Notes: generated from the sequence alone by a model not told the origin. A stretch of DNA of 64,000 bases from Ichthyophis bannanicus (GCA_033557465.1 CM066043.1:112644278-112708277), one strand, 5' to 3'. Positions 52,470-63,726 are shown, counted from the first letter of the stretch. A program made the numbers and translations.

Positions 52470-54379
52470 AAAAAACCCCTCCCTGCTGAGCAGGAGCCAG
52501 TGTAGGAGGCTTGGGGGCCTTCTGCCAACGGGGCCCATGACCCTGCCCCTTGGTCTGCTGGCCCTGTTGGGGAGCTTCAGAGGCCTGGTAGTGAGGGTAG
52601 GTTTTATAGGCAGTGGTCTTCCTCAGGTAAAAGGTATTTTTCCCTGAGCCCTTCTTTTTCTGAGAAGGGGCAGAGAACTTGTCCGAGTAAGAGTCTCGGT
52701 CTCGAGCTCTGCAGCCTTTTCGGCCATGGGCTTGCCAAAGAGGTTTTCACCTCGGCAAGGGACATCGACCATCTTGTCCTGTATCTACGGCTCGAGGTCC
52801 AAGGATTGTAGCCAGGCCTGACAGCGTGCACCGATGCCGGACCCTGCTACTCGGGCCGAAGCCTCAAATCCATCGCAGGCTGCTCGATAAATAAACTTCG
52901 AGCACTCTCGAATACCAGAAGGCAAGGGCTTGAACCTCTGCAAAAGGTTCCTCGGACAGACCAGCAGAGAACCCGGCAATCTCCTTTGCCAGGTCTCGAA
53001 GGTACATGCCCATGTACAGCTGGTAGGTCTGGACGCGGCAACCAAGCATAGAGCCCTGCAAGCACTTTCTACCGAGGGCATCCAGGTTCTGGGCTTCCCT
53101 GCCAGGAGGCACCGAGGCGTGCATCTTCTGACTCTTCAGGCGATGCATGGCCGATTCCACCACCATGGAATGGTGCGGTAGCTGTGCCTTCTGAAACCCA
53201 GGGCTCTTGCAGACTCAATAGATGGAATTGACCCGCTTGGTTAGAACCGGCATCGAGGCCGGCGCCTCCCACATGCGGAAGAGCAACCTCTCCAGCATCG
53301 GAGGAACCGGGACAGTAAAGGCCTCCTTGGGAGGAGAGTCATACTGCAGAGCCTCGAGCTCCTCGGCTCGAGGCTCTTCCTCGTGGTCCGCCGGGAATGC
53401 CAGTGCCTTGGCCATGTCCTGTACAAAATCTAGTATCCTCCGGGGGGTGAACCTTGCCCGAGGCTCGGAGCCCGGTGTGTCCGAAGGGACGCACCAAGTG
53501 CGGAAGGTGTCAGGGGACTCCTCCTCCTCCGTCTCCCACGCCGATTCCTCTGAGGAGGAATCGAGCGGCTCCAAGTGGGCGGGCACCGACGCCATCCACC
53601 CAGACGCCGAGGGAACTGGCGTTGACGACCTCAGTCCCGAACGGGAGGCCGAGGGTGACCCCGGCCGAGGATCGACTCGAGTTCGCATGGTCTCGAGGAT
53701 CAGCTCGGCCTCCGGGGTCGACTTGGACATCGATGTCCCGGTGGTTAGGGCAGATGCGCCGGTGAGACCAGCGATCAGCACCCGCTGCTGCTCCATGAAG
53801 GCAGACAATCTGCTCTCCAAGGCCGTCAACCTGAGTCCGAGCTCAGGAGACCCAGCAGCCTCCGACTCGGGCCCCGACAGCGTCGGGCCCGACTTCGGCT
53901 CCCCCAGAGGAGAGTCCACGAGGACTACAGTACTCACGTGACTCGGGGCCTCCGACTACACGAGGATGCTTGGCAGGCCTCTCCGACTCCGAAGACACAG
54001 GACGGCGATCGGGGCTATGCGACCTGGCCCTCGAGGAGCCAAGAGCGTCCACCGATGCCACCCTCGCGGGTTTCTTCTTCCTTCGGTGCTCCCTCGAGGG
54101 GGACTCCCTTTCAGAGGAGCCCCGACTATGCTCGGGGTCAGACTCCCGAGACATCGAGGCCTCTGACGAAGTCCGGACCCGTCCAGAGGCAGACTCGGAG
54201 AAGATCTTCTCACGCTGGTGCTGACAGCTCCGGAATGCCTTGGAAGACATTTTGCCACAGGGACTGCAGACCGTAGAATCGTGGCCTGGACCCAGGCACC
54301 GGAGGCAGCAGCCGTGTGTGTTGGTGAGAGACATCAGTTTCTTGCACCGATCACACTTCTTAAAGCCACTGGCATCCAT
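52468..54379 (-). pseudogene. DIRS-B2 gag (ORF1), several breaks
   Basis: The ATG at 54379 gives the cysteine head (KKCDRCKKLM, CCLRCLGPGH), then an Arg/Ser-rich stretch in the frame ending 53843. 53937-53215 holds the coiled-coil-like LRLTALESRLSAFMEQQ and the first half of the core (PPKEAFTVPVPPMLERLLF). 53166-52864 holds SAMHRLKSQKMH and YQLYMGMYLRDLAKEI. The tail is out of frame. It ends GTT TTT TGA C with ORF2 in +1. Confidence 0.87.
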
Positions 54380-54629
54380 CGGGGGAAAAAGGGCCCCTGC
54401 AAGATCAAAAAATTGGGCTGCCAGGGAAAAGAAAAAAGGCGCGAACGCAGTCTCTAAGGACAAAAACCGAAAGAGAGAGATCCGGGCTCGGCACCAGTGT
54501 ACCGAGTCCAGGCGGGAAAGGAAGCAACGTCGAACCGATGAAAAACTCGACTCAAAGCAGGAAAAATCAACATTTTTCACGGGTGACAAGGACAGGCGTC
54601 CGTAGGGCTCCGCGGAAAAAAGCTGACTG

Positions 54630-54785
54630 AGCAAGATGGCATCTTTGGGTGGGAAGGGGACCGCGCATGCGTGCCTGCATTCCCAAAGGTTTTCTTTGAA
54701 AGTTGGGGAAATGCTCCGCATGGGGGCTCCGTCGACGCCGACATCACCCATATGTGAGGACTGACTTCCTGCTTGGTCCTGGAGA
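54630..54785. repeat. Right ITR of DIRS-B2
   Basis: Reverse complement of 47974-48130 with some divergence. Shared text includes GCAAGATGGCA and GCATGCGTGCCTGCATTCCC. Confidence 0.85.
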
Positions 54786-54855
54786 AATGTTTATTTTGAT
54801 TTTATCCTGTTGCTATAATATAAAAGGGAACACTATGTCTGTCCAATGTCATTTT

Positions 54856-54990
54856 GAATTCTGTCAATGTTTACACCCATCACTTCCATCGGAAGGGCAT
54901 TCCAAGCATCCACCATCTTTTCAGTGAAAAAGTATTTCCTGACATTGCCTTTCAGTTTATCCCCTTGCAGCTTTTACATGGCATGTCTAA
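54856..54990 (-). pseudogene. Old CR1-like LINE C-terminal remnant
   Basis: Minus-strand translation gives KLKGNVRKYFFTEKMVDAW followed by NALPMEVMG, the C-terminal block of CR1/L3-type ORF2. It is diverged from the CR1 copies elsewhere in the window, so it is a separate, older family. The rest of 54786-55050 shows nothing else. Confidence 0.65.
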
Positions 54991-55054
54991 TATCTGGTCT
55001 GTTTCAACAATGTAGTTAATTTGTGTTTTCCTTACTCAATAATGTATTCTACCA

Positions 55055-55182
55055 GGCGCCTGGTGGTTAGAGCACTGGCTTGGTAACCAAGAGATCAGGG
55101 TTTGGATTCCCACTAGCATTCCTTGTGGACTTGGGCAAATCACTTAACCCTCCATTGCCTCAGAACGATCCAAGTTCAATGT
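55055..55182 (+). mobile_element. tRNA-derived SINE head
   Basis: An A-box-like TGGTTAGAGCACTGG (about 55063) and B-box-like GGTTTGGATTCC (about 55099) are spaced as in a tRNA promoter. Then comes TTGGGCAAATCACTTAACCC, the conserved text that follows the tRNA head in MIR-like SINEs. There is no acceptor stem pairing or 3' CCA context, so it is not a tRNA gene. No A-rich or LINE-type tail is seen; the sequence passes straight into the L2 5' region. Confidence 0.7.
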
Positions 55183-55450
55183 ACCCCGGACCAGCAGCAG
55201 CAGCAGAGCTCCCCCGATCGGGGAGAAGCGCCCGAGCGGGAAACCGTCCTGCTCGGAGGCTCCTGCCCAATCGGGGCAGTGGGAGCAGGATAAAAGGAAA
55301 GCGCACCTCCGGCGCCCTCCTAAAACCCCGGACCAACAGCAGCAGAGCTCCCCCGATCGGGGAGAAGCGCCCGAGTGGGAAACCGTCCCACTCGGAGGCT
55401 CCTGCCCAATCGGGGCAGTGGGAGCAGGATAAAAGGAAAGCGCGCACCTG
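55183..55450 (+). repeat. Two tandem 5' units (about 142 bp) of the L2, promoter-like
   Basis: Unit 1 (55183-55324) and unit 2 (from 55325, partial) each contain ACCCCGGACCA, AGCTCCCCCGATCGGGGAG, AAACCGTCC and CAGGATAAAAGGAAAGCGC. The CpG density and the TATA-like GATAAAAGG in each unit suggest a monomer-type LINE promoter. Proteins drawn from these units are artefacts of the repeat. Confidence 0.75.
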
Positions 55451-55854
55451 GCGGGCCCGTGCCTGAGGGCCTCGCCAGAGGGCCCTTTGGCGTGGCCCTT
55501 AGGCGAGGCACTCAGGCGACAGAAGAAGCAACCCCACAAAAGCCGCAGACATCAGCAGAAAGCAGCCGAAGATTCTGCAAATCACAAGGCCTCAAAGGCG
55601 ACAGCAAAACAGCCACCTAACAACCACCAACAAACAGGAGCAACAAGAGCCAAGACATCACAACCAACGCAGAACACCTCGACCAGGAAGGAGCGACCAG
55701 AGCCTCAACTTCCACAACTTCCTAGTAAGTTGACACCAACCACCATGGCCACATTCACCTACCTCCCTGTATTCCTCCTTATCACCCAACTCATCCCACA
55801 ACAAAAACAGGGCCACGACACACACACCCTATAAACTTATGGACACCAACAACC

Positions 55855-56994
55855 ATGCCAACATACCATCCTCCTCAACACACCACACGGAGCTCACGCA
55901 TAAAAGACAAAAGCAATAGACACACAATCAACAAGCATAACCCACACGCAAACATGAAGGCACACCCCAAAGAGCCTAACACCCCAAACACCACCTCAAT
56001 AGAGCTCATGAACACCAGGTCAGTAAGAAATAAGTTACACACAATCAGAGACCACATAGAGGACCAACAACCTGACATCCTCTGCATTACAGAATCTTGG
56101 CTTACCCCCACTGACAATGTCCTCCTCAACCAGCTAGTCCCCCCCATGTACTCAGCCTTTAACAATCCTCACACAGAGAAAAGAGGAGGTGGAGTGCCGA
56201 TCATTGCAAAAGACTCACTAAAGCTAAAAACTCTCACCTCACAAGGCTCAGACCAATGCAACACAATTGCAGTAGGAAACAAGCAAATAGCCATATGCCT
56301 TATCTACAGAGCCCCCCACACTCCAGCAGAGGAACTAACCATCGCTCTAGAGACCGTCTGTGCAATCAACACGAACCACAAGCCACTAATACTACTTGGA
56401 GACTTCAACCTCAGCTCCTCCACCAGCAGGAACAAGGAAACCTTCCTACAAGCAATGGACTCCCTACAATACACACAACTAATAAACACCCCGACGCACA
56501 GACACGGATCCACGCCGGACCTCATATTCGCCCCCAACCACATAATAGACAAAGGTGACATCTCATCACCCACAGTCACACCAGTGCCCTGGTCAGACCA
56601 CCACAGAATCAAAATAGAGATCCCAAATCAAAGGGAAAAACAAAACAAGACACAAAACACAACACACGGACAAAGAAGATTCAAAGCTTTCAACAAGGAC
56701 CAATTCCTACAAGACACGCTACCTTACCTCAACCCAGAAACACACGATCTGGATAAACAAGTAGGCAAGTGGAACAGTATCATCAATGCAGCAGCCAAAG
56801 CCAAAGCAAGCACAACAAACACCCACAACAAGCACGTACCATGGTACTCCAAAAGCATACGCAATGCAAAAAGAGATCTGAGGAAGATAGAACGCCGCTG
56901 GAGATGCTCTAAATCTCCATCTACACAGGCCTTATACCTAACTCAGCAAAAGAAATACAATGAGCTTATTAACGAAACAAAGAGAGAACACCAT
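55855..56994 (+). pseudogene. L2 endonuclease domain (ORF2 N-terminal part)
   Basis: An open frame of about 380 codons with the apurinic-type endonuclease motifs: IELMNTRSVRNKLHTIRDHI, LCITESWL, RGGGVPIIAKDSL, LLGDFNLSSSTSRNKETF (GDFN), STPDLIFAPN and PWSDHHRIKIEI (SDH). The basic linker leads to the CR1-6 insertion at 56995. All catalytic motifs are intact. The frame is interrupted only by the CR1, so the L2 was young when hit. Confidence 0.9.
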
Positions 56995-57957
56995 AAGAAC
57001 ATAAGAACATAAGAAATGCCATACTGGGTCAGACCGAGGTCCATCAAGCCCAGTATCCTGTTTCCAACAGTGGCCAATCTAGGTCATACGTACCTAGCAG
57101 TTTCCCCAAAAGACACAGGTTCTGCAGTGCTTGTACTAAGTCAAGCATTGATATCCTGGGTCCCTTTTTAATAGTGGTTTATGGACCTTTCCTCCAGGAA
57201 CTTGTCCAAACCTTTTTTAAACCCAGCTATACTAACAGCCCTTACTACATCCTCCGGTAACAGATTCCAGAGTTTGATTACACGTTGAGTGAAGAAATAT
57301 TTTCTCTTATTTGTCTTAAATAGTTTACCCTGTAGCTTCATTACATGTCCCCTAGTCCTTCTATATTCTGATAGCGTAAACAATTGATCCACGTTTATCC
57401 GTTCCACTCCATTCATTAATTTATACACCTCTATCATATCTCCCCTCAGCCGTCTCTTTTCCAGGTTAAAGAGCCCTAACCTATTTAGCCTCTCTTCATA
57501 GGAGTAGCCTTCCATCCCCTTCACCAATTTGGTGGCTCTTCTCTGTACTTTTTCTAATAACTCTATGTCCTTTTTAAGATACGGTGACCAGAATTGCACA
57601 CAATATTCAAGGTGCGGTCGTACCATGGAGCGATACAGAGGCATTATAATATCCTTTGTTTTATTCTCCATCCCTTTCCTTATGATACCTAGCATTCTAT
57701 TTGCTTTCTTGGCCGCCGCTGCACACTGGGCGGAGGGTTTTAACATGTTATCCACGATGACTCCTAAATCTTTTTCCTGGGTGGTGGTTTCTAATGTGGA
57801 GCCTTGCATCGTGTAACTATAGTGTGGGTTGTTCTTTCCTAGGTGCATAACTTTGCACTTGTCCACATTAAATTTCATCTGCCATCTGGATGCCCAGTCT
57901 TCCAATCTATCCAGATCCTCCTGCAGCTTTCCACAATCCTCTTGGGTTTTAACAACA
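56995..57957 (-). mobile_element. CR1-6: 5'-truncated CR1 in the L2, with 8-bp target duplication
   Basis: Flanked by AACACCAT at 56987-56994 and 57958-57965. The 3' end has repeated AAGAACAT units (plus-strand view). 57957-57168 encodes an open C-terminal ORF2 (about 263 codons) from [19 protein letters not shown] through [13 protein letters not shown] and [14 protein letters not shown] to SINHY. No stop in the retained part: a young insertion, but inactive. Confidence 0.95.
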
Positions 57958-57965
57958 AACACCAT

Positions 57966-59020
57966 CCAGAAAGCCTACAACAAAGCCCAGAGAGCTTTTC
58001 GAGATAGTAAAAAAGCTAACCAACGAACCAAGCTCCGACAAAGACATACAGATCGACCCACAAACCTTCGCAGATTACCTTCAAGAGAAGCTAGGCCGCT
58101 CACCACAACAACCATCTACAGGAACCAGCAACCCAATCATACCAATCACAAGTTGGGATAAGTTCAACACTCCTTCCACAAAGCAAATCTCAGATATCAT
58201 TGCAGCTCTCAACACAAGCACCGCACCCACAGACCCATGCCCAGTCCCATGGATCAAGACAACCAAGGAAAACTTCCTCAGCCTCATACACAACATGGTA
58301 AGCAACTCCCTGACCCAAGGAACCATGCCAGACCAGTTGAAACTAGCCACAATAAGGCCGATCCCTAAGAAAATCAACCTAGAAAAAAGCAATCCAGCAG
58401 CCTACAGACCAATCTCCAGCATACCGCTTCTGGCTAAAATTATAGAGAAGGCAGTGCAACAACAGCTCCAGGACCACATTGACGAACATGCCCCACTGGA
58501 TATACATCAACACGGCTTCCGCCCAAACCACGGAGTCGAAACACTTCTGCTATACCTGTTCAATGACATCATCCAGACCATAGACAACTGCAAACAAGGA
58601 ACACTAATGATCTTCCTAGACATCTCAGCTGCATTCGGCACAGTGGACCACAGAATCCTCCTAACCAGACTACAGAACATTGGAATAACCGGCACCATAC
58701 TAAATTGGTTCAACTCGTACCTAACAGACAGATAGTTCCAAGTCAAGATTGGAGCCAACATCTCACAACCCGCAAAGATCAAGCATGAAGTGCCACAAGG
58801 ATCCACACTATCCTCACTACTATTCAACCTATACATCCAACCAATCTGCGACATCATGAAAGCCCACAAAATAGACTACATAATCTACGCAGATGACATC
58901 ATGATATACACGCCAATCAACCTCGACAGCACCGACTACACCAAAATAACAAACTGTCTCAACAGCATGTCCACTTGGCTCATGCACAACAACCTAGCCA
59001 TAAACTACAACAAACTATAA
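57966..59020 (+). pseudogene. L2 reverse transcriptase, truncated, one internal stop
   Basis: Continues the L2 after CR1-6; the first part is out of frame. 58295-58735 shows RT blocks AAYRPISSIPLLAKIIEK, HQHGFRPNHGVETLLL, IFLDISAAFGTVDHRIL and LNWFNSYLTDR, then a TAG. 58790-59020 shows VPQGSTLSSLLFNLYI and the active-site YADDIMIYT, ending INYNKL with a stop where the homology ceases. The thumb and C-terminal tail are missing. Confidence 0.88.
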
Positions 59021-59719
59021 CAATCAAACTTCACCCATACGTGTTAATAAAACCAAAATGTTATTTTTTCTTCTTTTTTGTACTATGGCTTAATATTGGT
59101 CTCAGATAAACAGCAAGCTTTGACACTTTTTCAAGCGACACGCTTTAACACTTTTTATTGGGTCAATGACTTCCACCCAAACTAGTGCACGTTTTACATC
59201 AATGACCTTTAGCCAACATTTTTTATCTTATATCTTGAATCTTGCTTAATTATCTTATTTTTTGTTTATATATTTTTCTATGACGGGTTGATTTTCATCA
59301 TACCCTATAATTTACTTAAAACTAGCGTTCGCCATTCTACTTAACTTATGTAGAATCGCGTCGGCTGCTGTCCCTTCTTATTTTGCAACCACAAAGATTA
59401 ATCCCCGACGCCTCAGTCTCATCAGCGCTTCGGCGTTTCTCCACTTGGGTTTGTCAAGGGGGATGGTGTTATTTCTACTACGGGACTTATTTCTTCAGAG
59501 AGTTCGTTAATTTAACATTCTTGTGAGTCAAGTTCCACAGTCTGTATTCTCTGATACTTCCAACTCAATGAAGTCTACACTTGAAGCTTCTTTCTTTGCT
59601 ATTGCTCATCCAGCGGAAGAGAGTGAATCAACTGGAGCAGGGCTCGAAACATCAGTCACCCACAGCAAATGGGCTTTAGAGCAAAGAATCCACCTTACGG
59701 TCCAGAAAATCCTTTAAGG
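59021..59719. other. Unassigned AT-rich region
   Basis: No gene. Two phrases, CATCAGCGCTTCGGCG (about 59417) and GCTCGAAACATCAGTCACC (about 59647), resemble the CGAAAC-type conserved boxes found in some amphibian interspersed repeats, but I cannot assign a family. Confidence 0.4.
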
Positions 59720-60190
59720 ATGAACCCACCTTCTACACAGGAAAGGTGGTCCATCTGGTAACTGCCGCGATCTGCGCATCCATCTTAGGAATGCCAAACT
59801 ACTTGACGCATTCCTCCTCCGGGAGAGCATATATCTTCTTACACACACTTAACCATTTAGGTAGGGAGTCATGAGAGTCCCGCTCTGACTGGAACATATC
59901 CTTGATTACATCCGGGAACGGGAAGACAGTAGTGGATTTTCGCACCCCTTGAAGGGGCGGGTGTACCTTCGGGTCCTGCTCCATGACCGAAGTATCTATC
60001 AAGTTCAAAGCGGATGAAACACAGGCAATCAATGCCACCAGCTCCTCCTCCTGTAATAGGCAGATCACGCTAGCCTCTGAATAATCCAAAGGCGAGACCA
60101 CTCCCTCATCAACAACAGAGACCAGTACCAAGCCATCTGAATCAGTCATAGTAATCATCTCTGATAGTTCCCAGCTATTACCCATCTTCA
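59720..60190 (-). pseudogene. Gag-like fragment of a third retroelement family
   Basis: The minus-strand frame ending at 59799 encodes LNLIDTSVMEQDPKVHPPLQ, DVIKDMFQSERDSHDSLPKW and KKIYALPEEECVK, then a stop, FGIPKMDAQIAAVTRWTTFP and another stop at about 59719. The pattern (an all-helical segment, W-x-KKIY-LPEEE, PKMDA) resembles ORF1 proteins of DIRS-like elements related to the LAP2alpha-specific domain, and is unlike gag of families A and B. Assignment by motif feel only. Confidence 0.35.
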
Positions 60191-60194
60191 GGGG

Positions 60195-60715
60195 CGCGAG
60201 AAGATCAACTGCACTAAATATGCTAATGATACCTCGAGAACTTACAAGATGTACCACAACGGCAGCAAACAGGGCTTTCAGTCTCCGTGCACCTAAACTC
60301 TGGAACGCCTTGCCAACAAACATTAGAGCAACCACTAGCCTAATTCAATTTAGAAAGGCCCTCAAACATTACTTATTCCTCAATTACTTCCCAGCGATCA
60401 CAGAACCATGCCCCCTCTCCAAGAGTGATAGGTACACCAAATCACCTAGTGAGCCATGATACCGCACATAGTAAGGTATCCTATGACCATTAATTATGCG
60501 TTTATATTTTCTGTAACTCGATGATGTAAATAGTTATCCTCACATTCCAAGTTGGCTGTCCTGTTATTTGTAACTACCTTGTTATCCAAGTTTTGTAATC
60601 CTGTTTTATTGTAAACTCAGACACATGTATCTGTCTGAATTTTGGCTCGATGTAAACCGCGCTGATGTCGAATAGTGCGGTATATAAGAAATGTAAATAA
60701 ATAAATAAAAATAAA
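60195..60715 (+). mobile_element. L2-clade LINE 3' end
   Basis: Frame 60220-60459 encodes the C-terminal tail (RAFSLRAPKLWNALPTNIRA, FRKALKHYLFLNYFP). The 3' UTR ends GATGTAAACCGCGCTGATG, GCGGTATATAAGAAATG and a TAAATAAATAAA tail near 60715. It could be the same lineage as the L2 at 55183, which lacks this part. Confidence 0.88.
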
Positions 60716-61662
60716 ATAAAATACTACTGAGCCAAAAGTAATCCAACAGGGCTTTTACTTTCAGCATGCTCCAGACAAGACTGCACCCAGGGCCACCCAG
60801 AGGTCACAGGGTCTGAATTTCCATGCCAGAAGGACCAGGCCTGTTACAAAAAAAGAAAAGAATTCCAAGGAGAGACAGTCCAAAACGTGATATGGTGGAA
60901 AAACACTTTATTTAATTTCTCAGACCTAGCAACCCGACACAGGCCGTGTTTCGGAGACCTTCATCAGGGGTTGTCTACATAGGTACTAAAAACATAGAAA
61001 CAAACAATATTAAAAGATCAAATAATAGTGAAAGAACAAATACTCATTCATTTAACTCTATTATACAGAAATAGAAATAAATATATAATAAATAAATAAA
61101 AAATAATAATCATCTCATAATAAATAATTAAAAAATAAGAAATAATAATATATAATAAAACTCAAATGCTCAAAATGCGATACCCAAATATAATATAAAT
61201 AATAAAATTATATAATAGAAAAATAAATAAAACAGAGTAGACCACAACTAAATCCATACAGACACAATAAAATACAGTCCTTGCGAAGGTGATCAGCATC
61301 ATACTTGCATTATTACTACCTTATTCGTAGAGATGATGACATGCAAACCTCTCAAGGAGGAACACAGCGTATTTGTAGAGACGATGACATACAATACTCG
61401 CAAGGAGGTAAAAAACTAAAATGAAGAAGACATAAGATAAAGCATATGTATACCATTGGAGATAACTCATATATGTTCAGAACATAAATTAAAACTCACT
61501 GGGAACTGGAGACTGGAAACATAAAAGAAACGCAGCAGGCATTATTCTGAGGCCGGATGTGGGAGGAGGGCACAGCCAAGAAAGACACAAGTACTAAATA
61601 ACCATCTATTATTTAACGAGTCGCATGAATGGGATATAGCCATAGCTGGCTATAATCTATTT
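60716..61662. other. Unassigned repeat region left of DIRS A5
   Basis: On the minus strand 60885-60990 reads GATGAAGGTCTCCGAAACAC and GGCCTGTGTCGGGTTGCTAG with AAATAAAGTG downstream, a conserved box seen in repeat 3' regions and possibly Penelope-like; uncertain. 61020-61260 is AT-rich with many ATAAATAA units. No protein-coding frame is supported. Confidence 0.4.
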
Positions 61663-61933
61663 AGCACAGTTACTTACCTGTAACAGGTGATCTCTGGGAA
61701 CAGCAGGAATAAGTCTTCACATATGGGTAAGTCGGTACCGAAGGAGCCTGCGCGGGAACGCACCCCAGCTTCCCAAAAAGGAAAGCTTTTGGGAGCATCC
61801 CACAGCGCCTGCGTGCTGCCTTCCCGCCTTTCCTAACCAACTCTCCTCAGTTCGAGTTTAAAGCTGAGACAATAGAGAGAGAGGAAAGGAAAGATAGAAA
61901 AGAGATACAACTCCTAGGGGAGGTGGGTGGGTT

Positions 61934-62030
61934 GTGAAGACTTATTCCTGCTGTTCCCAGAGATCACCTGTTACAGGTAAGTAACTGTGCTATCTCCAGG
62001 AACAAGCAGGAATGAGTCTTCACATATGGG
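61934..62030. repeat. ICR of A5
   Basis: Same structure as in the other family A copies; it predicts a right end with CTCATTCCTGCTTGTTCCTG for the part outside the window. Confidence 0.9.
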
Positions 62031-62142
62031 GACTCCCTAGCAGAGATGCCTGGGAGATCCCCAAGGATATGAGACCCTGAAAGGGGTCTGCGTCCTCCTA
62101 TGGATCTCAGGCATCCATCCAGGGAAGGAGGGCAGGAGTTGT

Positions 62143-63726
62143 TTAAGAATGGAACAGGTGTCTGAGGACGGCCTGACCAAACAAGGCATCCCGGCGGGAA
62201 TCCTTGTCCAAGCAGTAATGGGCTGTGAAGGTATGAACAGAGGCCCAGGTGGCTGCTCGACAGATCTGGTCGATGGACACAGAATGTAGATGAGCCATAG
62301 AGGTGGCCATGGCCCTCACATTATGAGCTGTGACATGGCTCTCTAGAGAAAGGTTCTTACTCTGGTAGGCGAAAGAAATACACTGAGCAATCCAATTGGA
62401 CAGTGTTCTCTTAGAGACTGGAAGTCCCAAATGAGAAGGATCAAAAGCAACAAAAAGCTGAGAAGACTTTCTATGTTGCTGTGTCCTATGTAAGTAAAAA
62501 GCAAGAGATCTTTTACAATCCAGAGTATGAAGATTCCTCTCTGCACTGGATGCATGAGGAGCTGGAAAAAAGACAGGTAAATATACCTCTTGATTAAGAT
62601 GAAAAGGTGAGACCACTTTAGGCATAAAGTGTGGATTTGTCTTAAGGACTACCTTGTCATGATGGAACCTTGTATAAGGTGGATTAGCCACTAAGGCCTG
62701 CAGTTTACTGATGCGGTGAGCAGAAGTGACTGCAATGAGGAAAATAACCTTCCAGGAAAGAAATTTCAAGGAGGTAGTGGCTAAGGGTTCAAAAGGTGGC
62801 TTCATAAGCTGACCAAGAACCAAATTTAAGTCCCATGCCACCGGAGGAGGCCTAATGGGAGGTTTAGTTAAAGTTAGGCCTCTCATGAATCTTGAAATAA
62901 GAGGATGAGAGGAGATAGGTTGTCCATTGATGGGCTTAAGGGATGCTGAAATAGCACTCAAATGGGCTCTTACTGAATTTGTCTTAAGTCCTGCATTGGA
63001 GAGATGCAGGAGATAGTCTAACAAAGAAGTTAAAGGTAGTGCCAGAGGGTCAAGACCCTTTTCAGCACACCAAATGGAAAATCTTTTCCACTTAAAAGCA
63101 TAGGAATGCCTGATGGAAGGTTTCCTGGAAGCATGGAGGATATCCTTCACCTGCTGAGAAAGATACAAGTCTTGAAGGTCTAAGCCTTCAGTAACCAAGC
63201 TCTGAGGTGAAGGGACTTGGGGTTTGGATGCCACAAAGTCCCTTCCTCCTGAGACAGAAGGTCTGGAGCAACTCCCAAGTCCAGGGAGGGGGCTTGGGAG
63301 AGATGCAGAAGTAGAGGGTACCACACTTGGCGTGGCCAGCATGGAGCTATGAGGATCATAGATCCTTGATCCCTCTGGAGTTTGAACAGAGTCTTGGGAA
63401 TTAAGTGAATGGGTGGAAAGGCATACAGGAAGCCCTGACCCCAATGAAGGAGGAAGACATCCTTGGCCTGAACCCCCTGACACGGAATTCTGGAACAGAA
63501 CCGGGGAAGTTTGGCATTCCACAGACTTGCAAAGAGGTCTATGTCCGGGGTTCCCCATTCTTGAAAGATTCTGAGTACCTGATCCATGTGCAGGGACCAT
63601 TCGTGTGGAAGCAGAACTCGACTGAGTCTGTCTGCCCAAGAGTTTTGGATTCCTGGGAGATATACTGCCAGGAGATGGATTTGATGCTCTCTGGCGAAGG
63701 CCCACAATCTTAGAGCTTCGTTGCAA
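62143..63726 (-). CDS. A5 tyrosine recombinase (ORF3), 527 codons open
   Basis: Unbroken frame containing the overprinted lead-in (from about 63726) and the whole enzyme: SYAFKWKRFSIWC, LLHLSNAGLKTNSVRAHLSA, then AHRISKLQAL (catalytic Arg kept, but the following Glu is Lys and the preceding Arg is His), AHNVRAM (HxxR) and HYCLDK (Tyr). Ends LRHLFHS. The Glu-to-Lys change in a conserved position may reduce activity; otherwise it looks functional. It overlaps the end of ORF2 by about 550 bases. Confidence 0.92.
   Translation of the reverse strand: MQRSSKIVGLRQRASNPSPGSISPRNPKLLGRQTQSSSASTRMVPAHGSGTQNLSRMGNPGHRPLCKSVECQTSPVLFQNSVSGGSGQGCLPPSLGSGLPVCLSTHSLNSQDSVQTPEGSRIYDPHSSMLATPSVVPSTSASLPSPLPGLGSCSRPSVSGGRDFVASKPQVPSPQSLVTEGLDLQDLYLSQQVKDILHASRKPSIRHSYAFKWKRFSIWCAEKGLDPLALPLTSLLDYLLHLSNAGLKTNSVRAHLSAISASLKPINGQPISSHPLISRFMRGLTLTKPPIRPPPVAWDLNLVLGQLMKPPFEPLATTSLKFLSWKVIFLIAVTSAHRISKLQALVANPPYTRFHHDKVVLKTNPHFMPKVVSPFHLNQEVYLPVFFPAPHASSAERNLHTLDCKRSLAFYLHRTQQHRKSSQLFVAFDPSHLGLPVSKRTLSNWIAQCISFAYQSKNLSLESHVTAHNVRAMATSMAHLHSVSIDQICRAATWASVHTFTAHYCLDKDSRRDALFGQAVLRHLFHS

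Larger units (their letters stand above)
31809..54785 (-). mobile_element. DIRS-B copy B2, host of a four-level nested insertion
   Basis: The left tip GAGTAGTTACACACCTGTAA (31809-31828) is interrupted by A-outer; B2 resumes at 47974 with CAGGTGTTCTCCAGGAGC, exactly as the family B ICR predicts, with no base lost or duplicated. The right end CTTGGTCCTGGAGA is at 54785. Own sequence is about 6.8 kb: ICR 48210-48309, recombinase 49903-48446, ORF2 52469-49483 (split by a CR1 at 50260-51349), gag 54379-52468. The left flank preserves family B termini disrupted by family A, which dates A-outer as younger than B2. Confidence 0.9.
55183..59020 (+). mobile_element. L2-clade LINE with tandem 5' units, split by CR1-6
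   Basis: Contains a GC-rich tandem 5' region (55183-55450), a long open lead-in, an endonuclease (to 56994), then CR1-6 with an 8-bp target duplication, then RT (57966-59020). It ends abruptly after the RT active-site region without the C-terminal tail. Coding strand composition is A/C-rich, unlike the CR1 copies. Confidence 0.85.

Noticed and set aside
55055..55130. Functional tRNA gene
   Set aside because: A and B boxes are present but no acceptor stem pairing; followed by SINE body text.
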